A stretch of 64,000 nucleotides of DNA, taken from the NCBI RefSeq assembly GCF_000801105.2, contig NC_079519.1, positions 10,414,668 through 10,478,667 on the forward strand. Direction: 5' to 3'. Both the position numbers and the translations under genes were made by a program. The notes beneath the pieces are model-generated. The model did not search any database and was not told the origin of the DNA. It saw only the letters and a list, made by a program, of their open reading frames with translations. The DNA is from Raphanus sativus (lineage: Eukaryota; Streptophyta; Magnoliopsida; Brassicales; Brassicaceae). This document shows, piece after piece, positions 50,281 through 59,661 of the stretch. Numbering within the stretch: position 1 is the stretch's first letter; every line of letters begins with the position of its first letter.

Positions 50281-51281
50281 ACTAGAGCTGCACACCTCTT
50301 TTATTTTTTTTAATCGACGGGCTAGACAGTAGACACTCTGTATTTGTCTTAGACCCATCATTAGTTATCTGCCTCTATTTTCCAACCACTCTTCGTTGTG
50401 AAGTTGTCACTCCGAGTCACGCATATTTTAAGAAGGTTTTAAGGACCTACCTCCTCGGGATTTATGCCATGAAGCATTCCATTCTTCACCTACGAAAACT
50501 CCATTTTTACCAAAGAGATCACCAAAAAGCACTTGGTTTGGGAACAACCACCTCTGACTCAGAGGATGATGGAAGAGTAGGATTGTAGGAATGTCGTCGC
50601 TAGAGTGATCGTTGTTATCTGTGATATCATTACCAATTTAACACCCAAGGGAGTGGTGGAGGGATTAGACTCAAATTCTGTTACTTTCTAGGAAAAGATA
50701 GAAGTATTTACGACTCACACATCTTTTAGAAAGTTAAGCAACTCATTTTGATAATGTTTGCTACTTACCTTTTTTTCTACTAAAAATAAATAGAATATTA
50801 ATAAGTTATATAATTTATGCTGTGATTAGAAACTAAAGTGTTTTGTGCACAAAAAACTTAAAATAAAGAATGTTTATATCCAATGTCAATTTTGATCTTT
50901 TTATTACGCTATAAATAATTTTATACAGTTGTTTATCAAATTAGACACATTTATGTTTGTTTTTAGGTGTAGAGACAAGTTCAACATTTGACACACTTTT
51001 TCTGTACGACTGTCATTTTTCAGATATTTTTACCCTTATGCCCACCACTTAATTATGTTTGGTTAGGACTTAGGACGATTGTTAGCCAAAAAGAGAATTC
51101 AAATTGTTTTACTTTTTGAAAAAGAAATATAGATATCCAATGGAAAAAAATAAAAAAGTAGTTCAATTAATTTTTCTGTGTCATACTTTTCATCCTCTTA
51201 TTTTACACTCGTTTTTGATATATTAAAAATTATAATTGTTACAATAAATTTAAAATTTGTTCTCTATATTTTAACATTCAT

Positions 51282-51330
<49 letters not shown>

Positions 51331-51346
51331 TATTATATTTATACAA
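50281..51346. other. Intergenic DNA
   Basis: No gene recognised. Ends with an (AT)n tract at about 51288-51323 next to the duplicated flank of the second copia element. Confidence 0.5.
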
Positions 51347-51516
51347 ATAAGTGTGGACATGGATGCCGAAAAAGTGTGGATGTAGATGGAAAAGTATGAA
51401 TAAATAAAATGTGGACATACATATAAAGAAAAATAACAACGAAAAGATGTAGATCCAGAACTTAAAATGCTTAATCCTTGGTAAATTCATAATAAATAGC
51501 CAAAAAAACTTGATAC
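51347..51516 (+). repeat. Left copy of a 170-bp host duplication flanking the intact copia element
   Basis: ATAAGTGTGGACATGGATGC ... AGCCAAAAAAACTTGATAC. It recurs at 57794-57963 at about 98-99% identity and ends directly at the 5' LTR (TGTTATATAC at 51517). Confidence 0.92.
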
Positions 51517-51671
51517 TGTTATATACTGATATTATGCTCAACATATCTTGCTTGTATTTATCTTATTGTTAACTCTTATACTTATCTTATTGAGAAGATA
51601 AGTACGTGTATCAAGTATATATACTTGATTCTTGATCGATAATAACAATAAATCCCATTACTTTCTTATCA
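51517..51671 (+). repeat. 5' LTR of the intact copia element
   Basis: 155 bp from TGTTATATACTGATATTATG to TTACTTTCTTATCA. The inner end was placed at the CA before CGTTATCAG and is slightly uncertain. Confidence 0.75.
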
Positions 51672-52660
51672 CGTTATCAGTTCGTTTGCTCTGTGAAACC
51701 CTAGCTACGAGAAGAAGCCGCTTGCGACGAGAAGAAGCTGCTTGCGGCGAACCAGTCCTGCTCCGACGAGACCGATCAACCCTTCCGAGATCAAAGGTAT
51801 CATCGGAAACCCCTATCCGCAAAATTAAAACCCTAACCGCATACATGTGGCTACACTTAGCCAACATGTCTTGCAAAGAAAACATAATAAAAACCGAAAT
51901 TTATATATGTTATAGCGTGATTTCTCAATCGTTTTCTTGTCTCTGTCTTGATTCAATGCTATCGTCATCATCGTTTATTTTTTTTAAGATAGCTTCACCA
52001 TCACGTTATGCTCTGTTTCGCTCAAAGATATCATCTTGCTCGCTTGCTTTGGTTCGTATAAAACGCATCGCTCTGTTCGTTTTGATTTTGAGTTTGTTTA
52101 CTTTGTTCAAACCGTACGCCATCTCTCGTTCATATTGATCCGAACTGAATTCTTCTCCGATCGCATACTCTGTTTTGTATATCGTCTTGATCCCGCCTGC
52201 TTGAAATCCCGCATGCTCGCTTGCTCTGTTTCACATTCATATATGATCGCTTACTCTGTTTTTTGTATATATATCGTTCTGTCCGTTTGTCATGTTCGTA
52301 TATATATATCGTTTTTGTTCATCTTGTTCATTTTAATCTGTTAACGTGCTCTGTTTTCTCATGCATAATTTATTTTGTTTCGTTTGATACGTACCGAACA
52401 ACATATATATTGCTCTGTTACCGTTTGCATATATAAACATTGCTCTGTTTTTTTTCGTATACCATGCATAGCTCGTTTGACCTATTTAAATAATTAAAGG
52501 TGCATAGCTCGTTTTTGATCATACATAAGTCGTTTGAATCATGCATAGCTTCGTATATCTAAATCATGCATAGCTTGTTTATGTTTAATATAAACTGAAA
52601 ATTTTATATATATATATGATATTGTATGATTATATCTAATGGGGGAAATAAAATTTTCAG

Positions 52661-53695
52661 ATGTCTAAATTGGCAAATCTCGACTTCCCTGCTTTGAAAA
52701 GCAATGGTGAAAATTTCCTTGATTGGGCACTTGATGCAAGGATCATGCTACGATCAAAGGGACTTGGTGATACGATCATAAGTGACAATAAGTCCAGTTA
52801 TAAAGATCGATACAATGCTATTTACATAATACGCCATCATCTCCAAGAGAGTTTGAAAACTCAGTACAGAACCATGGAAAATCCATTGGACCTTTGGAAC
52901 GCTTTACAGCGACGTTATGACCACCAGAAAACGGTGATGCTTCCAAGGGCTCAATATGACTGAAAACACTTGAGGTTCCAGGACTATAAAACAGTTGACG
53001 AGTACAACTCTGTCCTGTTTAAAATTGTTTCCATGATGGAATTATGTGGTGAAAAAGTTACCGAACTCGAGATGCTTAATAAGACTTTCTCGACGATGCA
53101 TTCCAGTAACATGGTATTGCAACAGCAATACAGAGAAAGAAAGTTCACCACATACACTGAGTTGATCGAATGTCTTTTGTTGGCTGAAGCCAATAATGAA
53201 CTGTTAATGAAAAACAGTGAGATGAGGCCTCCGGGAACGGCTTCATTACCTGACATCTCTAAACTTGCTATAGAGCAAAAGAAAGAGAGTAACCTTGTCC
53301 ACCATAATAACCAACCTGGCTCATTCCGTGGTAGAGGTAGGGGACGAGGTGGCACGTTTAACGCACACAGGCGAGGACGTGGTCGCGGGAACACACCATG
53401 CTTCAGCCGTGGTCGTGGTCGTGGCCGTAGTGTGTCGTTTAAACAACAGATCAAGACTGATCTATGCCATCTTTGTGGTATGGGAAACCATTGGGCAAAG
53501 AACTGCCGTACTCCTAAGCACCTATGTGAACTTTATATCAAAAGTTTAACAGAGAAACCAGAAGCTCATATGGTTCGAGACTCAGGATATGAAGGAGATG
53601 ATGACGAAGAGGACACAGGATATGTCCAGAACAAAGAGGAAGGATCAAACCAAGATACCAAGATGGAGTTTCAGACTTCAGACATTCTGAAATAA
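52661..53695 (+). pseudogene. Copia gag with one in-frame stop
   Basis: Nucleocapsid-forming protein of the retrotransposon. From MSKLANLDFPALKSNGENFL the frame runs 100 codons to a TGA at 52961-52963, then continues in the same frame (KHLRFQDYKTVDEY) to the TAA at 53693. Family members carry Trp at this position, so TGG to TGA is the likely change; translation would need readthrough. Domains: UBN2-type gag core (WNALQRRYDHQKTV), an RGRGRGRGG-rich basic region, and a CCHC zinc knuckle (CHLCGMGNHWAKNC). The C-terminus is acidic. Confidence 0.85.
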
Positions 53696-54062
53696 GGAAT
53701 TAAAATTCCATAGTTTTTTTTTATTTTCCCCCGGTTTTGGTGTTTTCTTATTTTTTTATGTTTGGTTTTTGGTGTTAAACATTATATTATGCATTAATAA
53801 TTTTTTTTTATTTATTATATATATTCTTACACCTAAAGAAAAAAAAACCAAACATACATAAAAAAAATATACATATATAATCGTATAAAATAAATAAATA
53901 AATATATATATATATATATATAAACCGATTATATATCAAACAATTATTCTTCAGAATTATAAATATATATTAAGTATATACGAAAAGAAAAAAATAAATC
54001 AATATATATTTATATACCATACATAAAAATTATTATTAATTATATGTATTGTCTTTTGAAGA
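53696..54062 (+). other. AT-rich spacer between gag and pol
   Basis: 367 bp with no frame linking gag to pol, containing an (AT)n run at about 53898-53921 and A/T homopolymers. Most plant copia elements encode gag and pol in one frame, so this split is unusual. I could not tell whether it is an intron or inserted DNA. Confidence 0.6.
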
Positions 54063-57000
54063 ATGAAAAGTGGAATGGACTCATTTGTGGTAGACAGTGG
54101 TACCAGCCATACCATCCTGAGAGACAAACGATACTTCATAAATCTGATTAATAAAACAGCCGACATCACAACCATAGCTGGCACAGCTAATCTAATCGAA
54201 GGCTGCGGCCAAGCATGCATTTTATTGTCTAATGGTACACATCTAGAGATAGATGATGCATTGTACTCACCTAGCTCTAATAGGAGCTTGTTAAGTTTCA
54301 AAGACATAAGACTTAATGGTTTTCATATTGAAACCAAGGGTGAAGGAAATAAAGAATTTCTTCAGATTTATAATATCACCCAAGGCAATAAAAGAGTCCT
54401 TGAGACTATACCAGCATGTGGGACTGGACTTTACTATGTTAAGACTAGTCTGGTTGAGGCTAATGCCGTGATGAACAAAGAACTCAAAGAAGAGTTCACT
54501 CTTTGGCATGACAGGCTGGGTCACCCCGGATCAGTGATGATGAAGAAAATCATAACAAATTCAAATGGCCACAATTGGAAAAATAAAAGAGTTATCCCTA
54601 AATACCTCACATGTGAAGCATGTTCACAAGGAAAATTAATCACTAGGCCATCACCAGCCAAAGTGAATAAGGAAATGATAAATTTTCTGGAAAGAATACA
54701 AGTTGATATTTGTGGACCGATACACCCACCCTGTGGGACTTTCAGATATTTTATGGTCTTAATTGATGCATCTACAAGATGGTCACACGTTTGTCTCTTA
54801 TCAACTCGTAATCTAGCACTTGCGAGGTTGCTGGCTCAGATCATAAGACTTAGAGCACACTTTCCAGATTTTCCTTTAAAGACTATACGTCTTGACAATG
54901 CTAGTGAATTCACTTCCCAAGCTTTTAATGACTACTGTATGTCCATGGGGGTAAGTGTGGAACATTCTGTAGCACATGTCCATACTCAGAACGGTCTGGC
55001 TGAATCTTTTATAAAAAGAATTCAGTGGATTGCCCGACCACTCTTAATGAATACCAAACTCCCAATATCAGCTTGGGGACATGCTGTGCTACATGCAGCC
55101 GAGTTAATTAGACTCAGGCCATCAAGTGAGCATAAATACTCGCCATCCCAACTAATTACGGGTCATGAGCCAGATATTTCCCATCTAAGAGTTTTTGGAT
55201 GTGCAGTCCAAGTGCCTATAGCACCACCACAGAGAACAAAGATGGGACCTCAAAGGAGGATGGGAGTATATGTTGGATACGATTCCCCTACTATTATTAA
55301 ATACCTAGAGCCAACAACTGGTGATTTGTTTAAGGCCAGGTTTGCGGATTGTCATTTTGATGAATCTAAGTATCCAGCATTAGGGGGATATTTTGGTAAG
55401 CTGGAAAAAGATATAAAATGGAATCAAACATCCTTAACATGGCAGGATCCTCGGACTAGAGATTGTGATCTAGAAGTCCAGAAAATAATACATTTGCAAG
55501 AGCTAGCTAATAAATTGCCAGATTCCTTTGCTGACCCAAATAGAGTAACCAAGTCATATATACCAGCTGCCAATGCACCGATAAGACTTGATGTCCATGA
55601 GGGACATAATCAAGCTGCTACTACGTCTAAACCACAGTTAAAACGTGGTAGACCATCAGGTTCCAAAGACAAAGAAGTTCGGAAAAGAAAAGGTGCAAAG
55701 AAATCCGAATCCTTTGAAACCCTAGACATGGAAAAGGAAACTCATGTACCACCAAAAGAAACTTGGGACGCCAAGGATCTAGGTACTGAGGTCCCTGACA
55801 ATAATGAGATCTCAATAAATTATGTCATGTCTGGAAGGAAATGGAACAGAAAACATGTCGACATGGATGATATATTTGCATACAATGTAGCACTTGAATT
55901 GATGGAAAATGAGGATCTAGAACCCACATCTATATATGAATGCATGCAACGACCAGATTGGTTAAAATGGAAAGAAGCCATTAATGTGGAGTTAGAATCA
56001 TTGAAAAAGAGAGGTGTATTTGGACTGATCATCCGGACACCCCATGATATAAAACCAGTGGGATACAAATGGGTTTTTGTGAGAAAAAGAAATGAGAAAG
56101 GTGAAGTTGTGAGATACAAAGCACGACTTGTTGCACAAGGATTCTCACAAAGACCAGGAATAGATTATGAGGAAACTTATTCCCCTGTGGTGGATGCTAC
56201 GACCTTGAGATTTTTAATAAGTCTGGCTATAAGAGAAGGTCTAGATATGCGGTTAATGGATGTTGTAACTGCCTACTTGTATGGTCCACTGGATAATGAG
56301 ATATACATGAAAATTCCAGATGGTATTGAAATGAAAAACAAAGAGAGTTCTCGAGAACAACATTGTATCAAATTGAACAAGTCTCTTTATGGATTAAAGC
56401 AATCGGATCGAATGTGGTACAATAGACTATCTAAGTATCTCCTGAAAGAAGGATACAAAAACGACCAGGTTTGCCCATGTATTTTCATAAAGAAGTTCAA
56501 TAAGGGTTTTGTAATCATTGCAGTATATGTAGATGATTTAAATATCCTAGGAACATCTGGAGAAATTTCCCAAACTGTTGAATATCTCAAGAAAGAATTC
56601 GAGATGAAAGATCTCGGGAAAACAAAGTTCTGTTTGGGTTTACAATTTGAGTATGTAAAAGATGGAATCCTTGTGCATCAAGAAACATATACGGAAAAGA
56701 TACTCAAGAAATTTAATATGGACAAATCTCACCCATTAAGCAGTCCTATGGTTGTGAGAAGCCTTGGTCCGGACACGGATCCATTTGGTCCAAAGAGGGA
56801 CGATGAAGAGATCCTTGGTCCAGAGGTGCCATATCTCAGTGCCATAGGAGCTCTGATGTACTTAGCTGGCCATACACGACCAGACATCAGTTTTGCTGTG
56901 AACTTACTATCTAGGTTCAGCTCATGTCCGACCCAAAGGCACTGGAATGGGATAAAACATGTACTTCGTTATCTACAAGGAACAAAGGATTTGGGTCTTA

Positions 57001-57527
57001 TGTTTACTAACCAATCTAAGGAAGGTTTAGTTGGTTTTGCTGATGCAGGTTACCTATCTGATCCACATTTTGGTAGATCTCAGACTGGATATGTTTTTAC
57101 ACATGGAGGGACAGCAATATCTTGGCGGTCCATGAAACAGACCATGGCGGCTACATCCTCAAATCATGCAGAAATATTGGCGATGCATGAGGCTAGTCGA
57201 GAGAGTGTATGGTTGAGATCCATGACACAACACATCAGTACCACTTGTGGTATAACCAAAGGAAAGGATCCACCTACCGTCCTATACGAAGATAACACAA
57301 CCTGCATTGCTCAGCTTAAAGATGGATACATCAAAGGAGACTGGACGAAGCACATTCTTCCAAAGTTCTTCTTTACCCACGAGCTCCAGAAGGCAGGAGA
57401 GGTCCAAGTGCTACAAGTCAGTTCAAGTGAGAATTCAGCCGATCTCTTCACCAAGTCCTTAGCCACATCAGTGTTCAAGAAGCTCGTGCACCAGATAGGC
57501 ATGCGTCGACTGAAGGATCTTCAGTGA
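54063..57527 (+). CDS. Copia pol polyprotein (protease, integrase, RT, RNase H)
   Basis: 1,154 codons without interruption. Domain order is that of Ty1/copia. An aspartic protease motif is DSFVVDSGTSHTILRD (residues about 5-20). The pre-integrase zinc finger includes LWHDRLGHPGSVMMKK and CEACSQGK (about 145-190). The integrase core has the catalytic triad in VDICG, LDNASEF and NGLAES (about 215-320). A basic linker follows at about 500-570. Reverse transcriptase has RYKARLVAQGFSQRPGIDYE, MDVVTAYLYG and the catalytic YVDD in IIAVYVDDLNIL (about 640-830). RNase H has VGFADAGYLSD, SSNHAEILAMHEA and VLYEDNTTC (about 995-1085). All key residues I can check are present, so the protein may be active. 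The start at 54063 is only the first ATG after the spacer. Confidence 0.93.
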   Translation: MKSGMDSFVVDSGTSHTILRDKRYFINLINKTADITTIAGTANLIEGCGQACILLSNGTHLEIDDALYSPSSNRSLLSFKDIRLNGFHIETKGEGNKEFLQIYNITQGNKRVLETIPACGTGLYYVKTSLVEANAVMNKELKEEFTLWHDRLGHPGSVMMKKIITNSNGHNWKNKRVIPKYLTCEACSQGKLITRPSPAKVNKEMINFLERIQVDICGPIHPPCGTFRYFMVLIDASTRWSHVCLLSTRNLALARLLAQIIRLRAHFPDFPLKTIRLDNASEFTSQAFNDYCMSMGVSVEHSVAHVHTQNGLAESFIKRIQWIARPLLMNTKLPISAWGHAVLHAAELIRLRPSSEHKYSPSQLITGHEPDISHLRVFGCAVQVPIAPPQRTKMGPQRRMGVYVGYDSPTIIKYLEPTTGDLFKARFADCHFDESKYPALGGYFGKLEKDIKWNQTSLTWQDPRTRDCDLEVQKIIHLQELANKLPDSFADPNRVTKSYIPAANAPIRLDVHEGHNQAATTSKPQLKRGRPSGSKDKEVRKRKGAKKSESFETLDMEKETHVPPKETWDAKDLGTEVPDNNEISINYVMSGRKWNRKHVDMDDIFAYNVALELMENEDLEPTSIYECMQRPDWLKWKEAINVELESLKKRGVFGLIIRTPHDIKPVGYKWVFVRKRNEKGEVVRYKARLVAQGFSQRPGIDYEETYSPVVDATTLRFLISLAIREGLDMRLMDVVTAYLYGPLDNEIYMKIPDGIEMKNKESSREQHCIKLNKSLYGLKQSDRMWYNRLSKYLLKEGYKNDQVCPCIFIKKFNKGFVIIAVYVDDLNILGTSGEISQTVEYLKKEFEMKDLGKTKFCLGLQFEYVKDGILVHQETYTEKILKKFNMDKSHPLSSPMVVRSLGPDTDPFGPKRDDEEILGPEVPYLSAIGALMYLAGHTRPDISFAVNLLSRFSSCPTQRHWNGIKHVLRYLQGTKDLGLMFTNQSKEGLVGFADAGYLSDPHFGRSQTGYVFTHGGTAISWRSMKQTMAATSSNHAEILAMHEASRESVWLRSMTQHISTTCGITKGKDPPTVLYEDNTTCIAQLKDGYIKGDWTKHILPKFFFTHELQKAGEVQVLQVSSSENSADLFTKSLATSVFKKLVHQIGMRRLKDLQ

Positions 57528-57671
57528 TGCATTCATCAGGGGGAGTTCATGTGTTGTACTCTTTTTCCTTATCCATGGTTTTATCCCATTGGGTTTTCCT
57601 GGAAAGGTTTTAATGAGGCAACATCAAAAGCATGAATGAACCCTGAACCGGATGTGTCGATTAAGGGGGAG

Positions 57672-57793
57672 TGTTATATACTGATATTATGCTCGACATA
57701 TCTTGCTTGTATTTATCTTATTGTTAACTCTTATACTTATCTTATTGAGAAGATAAGTACGTGTATCAAGTATATATACTTGATACTTGATCG
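57672..57793 (+). repeat. 3' LTR of the intact copia element, right end missing
   Basis: Matches the 5' LTR from TGTTATATACTG up to CTTGATCGATAA, then switches to the duplicated host flank. About 33 bp of the LTR end are absent. ATAA is shared by the LTR and the flank at the junction. Confidence 0.88.
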
Positions 57794-57963
57794 ATAAGTA
57801 TGGACATGGATGCCGAAAAAGTGTGGATGTAGATGGAAAAGTATGAATAAATAAAATGTGGACATACATATAAAAGAAAAATAACAACGAAAAGATGTAG
57901 ATCCAGAACTTAAAATGCTTAATCCTTGGTAAATTCATAATAAATAGCCAAAAAACTTGATAC
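57794..57963 (+). repeat. Right copy of the 170-bp host duplication
   Basis: Copy of 51347-51516, continuing at its right into unique DNA (TAAAATAAGC) as an uninterrupted target site would. Confidence 0.92.
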
Positions 57964-58054
57964 TAAAATAAGCAAAAATTAACTTATGTATGGAAGTATA
58001 ATATATTATTATTAAGTGTACGTGGATAAATATATGTGGACGAGAATGACTATG

Positions 58055-59142
58055 TGATGCAGCGTAGAATTAGGATAATTACTATTTATTTGTATTATCT
58101 TTATTTTAATAGTTTTTCTATTTTAATTAGGATTAGGGTTTTCATAGCTTTTATGTTTTCATATAAATAGCTTTCTAGGCTTATGGTTTTATTCAGTTTT
58201 TGATTGATTAATAAAATTAGAGTTTTCTCTTTTGTTCCTTGTTTTCGGTAGATCATTGGTGATCTCAACGAATTTAAGAAAACATTGATCTTAGGTATTC
58301 TTAGAGTAAATAAGATCTTTGTGATTATCTTAGTTTTCCGGCATTCTTAGAATCAACAGATCTCTAGTTCTATCCTTTAAAGCTTTCGCTTCATCAGTTG
58401 GTATCAGAGCATCACGTCTTAATCGACGAACGATTCTGGATGTCATGTTAATTTGCAGTTGCTGCACTTTCGAGGACGAAAGTCCTTTTGTCGAGAGAGA
58501 ATACCATGAGATCTATGGTGATCCGATTTATGATATGTATGAAGACGATGTTCATCTTATTGACTTCATCTTCAAAGAAGGTTCTTTTGAGAATTTGGGC
58601 CGTGCAAAAATAGGGTGAAATATTATTGGTGAAGATTTTGTAAAGAATCCTGATAACCTGATGCGTGCAAAATAGGAGGAAATCAGTTTAGTGCAAATTT
58701 TGTGCAAAATCCGGTTTAGACAGATTTGGTGCAGAAGATCTACTTTGTGCCAAGAATTTGACTGAAGATTCGAGGACGAATCTTTCTTGGCCGGCGAGAC
58801 CTGATGCAGCGTAGAGTTAGGATAATTACTATTTATTTGTATTATCTTTATTTTAATAGTTTTCCTATTTAAATTAGGATTAGGATTTTCATAACTTTTA
58901 TGTTTTCATATAAATAGCCTTCTAGGATTATGGTTTCTTCAGTTTTTGATCGATTAATAAAATTAAGAGTTTTCTCTGTTGTTCTTTGTTTTCGGTAGAT
59001 CATTGGTGACTCAACGAATTTAAGAAAACATTGGTCTTAGGTATTCTTAGACTAAATAAGATCTTTGTGATTATCCTAGTTTTCAGGTATTCTTAGAATC
59101 AACGGATCTCTAGTTCTATCTTTTAAAGCTTCCGCTTCATCA
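58055..59142 (+). mobile_element. TRIM (miniature terminal-repeat retrotransposon)
   Basis: Direct LTRs of about 342 bp (58055-58396 and 58802-59142) from TGATGCAGCGTAGA to CGCTTCATCA. The primer-binding site TGGTATCAGAGC is at 58399-58410. The internal region is only 405 bp. Flanks CTATG and CTATA (58050-58054, 59143-59147) are a nearly matching 5-bp target duplication. LTRs differ by a modest number of changes, so it is older than the LARD-like element at 18225. Non-autonomous. Confidence 0.9.
58445..58618 (+). other. 57-codon open frame in the TRIM interior
   Basis: Begins MLICSCCTFEDESPFVER and includes YGDPIYDMYEDDVHLIDFIF, an acidic text I loosely associate with terminal parts of plant LTR-retrotransposon polyproteins. 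It may be a relic of the autonomous parent. No initiation signal was identified. Confidence 0.35.
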
Positions 59143-59373
59143 CTATATAGTATGTAGGTATGTCAACGTGGATGGTTATTTGTGGATGATAACCTGTGGA
59201 CGAGATTACCGCTGCAATACCGCCACATTACCACCGCAACACAAAACATTCAAGAATCGATGAATACACAAACAATTTACACAAGAACTGATTTCATAAT
59301 TTGTAACAGAAAACAACACAACAATAAGATCAACCATACGAGTTCATAGAGTAACAAAAGCTAAGAAGTTAAC

Positions 59374-59661
59374 TTACAGTTTCATAATATCACCAGAGAA
59401 ACGTTTCCCATTTCCATGGCCACCTTCGTGTCTACGAAATGCAAGTCCTTCCCCTTGTTTGAGACTCAAACCTAGAAGAAACATCTGGTTATGAAATCCA
59501 GTTCCTCCAGCTATGTGACCTCCTTCCTTGCGTGAACCCAACTGCATCATCATTGCCAGTGGTCCTCCGCCTAAGCCACCGTCGGATGAAAAGGCAGAAA
59601 AATTGTGGACTGAATCAAAGCCACGACATATGTTTTTTTTACCATTACTTGTCACTGTCAA
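59374..59661 (-). other. Candidate exon of unknown gene
   Basis: A 95-codon frame, Gly/Met-rich and non-repetitive (SSDGGLGGGPLAMMMQLGSR; GGTGFHNQMFLLGLSLKQGE). The stop TAA overlaps a strong splice donor: ACT/GTAAGTT at 59378/59377, so this could be an exon (59378-59661) spliced to sequence lost or disrupted by the TRIM at 58055-59142. Upstream on the same strand, 59760-59960 is CT-rich like a plant leader. I do not recognise the family; a transcription-factor-like low-complexity region is possible. Confidence 0.35.

Larger units (their letters stand above)
51517..57793 (+). mobile_element. Near-complete Ty1/copia retrotransposon
   Basis: Short LTRs (51517-51671; 57672-57793, right end truncated), a roughly 1-kb leader with many CGCTCTGTTC-like words, gag (52661-53695, one in-frame stop), an AT-rich spacer, an uninterrupted pol ORF (54063-57527), and a polypurine tract TTAAGGGGGAG directly before the 3' LTR. 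The LTRs differ at about two of 122 comparable positions. The element is thus fairly recent and only lightly damaged. The sequence after the 5' LTR (CGTTATCAGTTCG) is not a perfect Met-tRNA primer site. Confidence 0.92.

Noticed and set aside
51632..52138. 168-codon plus frame in the copia leader
   Set aside because: Low-similarity frame in the untranslated leader with many repeated CTCTGTTCG words; no domain recognised.
52984..53454. 156-codon minus frame opposite copia gag
   Set aside because: Pro/Arg-rich antisense of the Arg/Gly-rich gag region.
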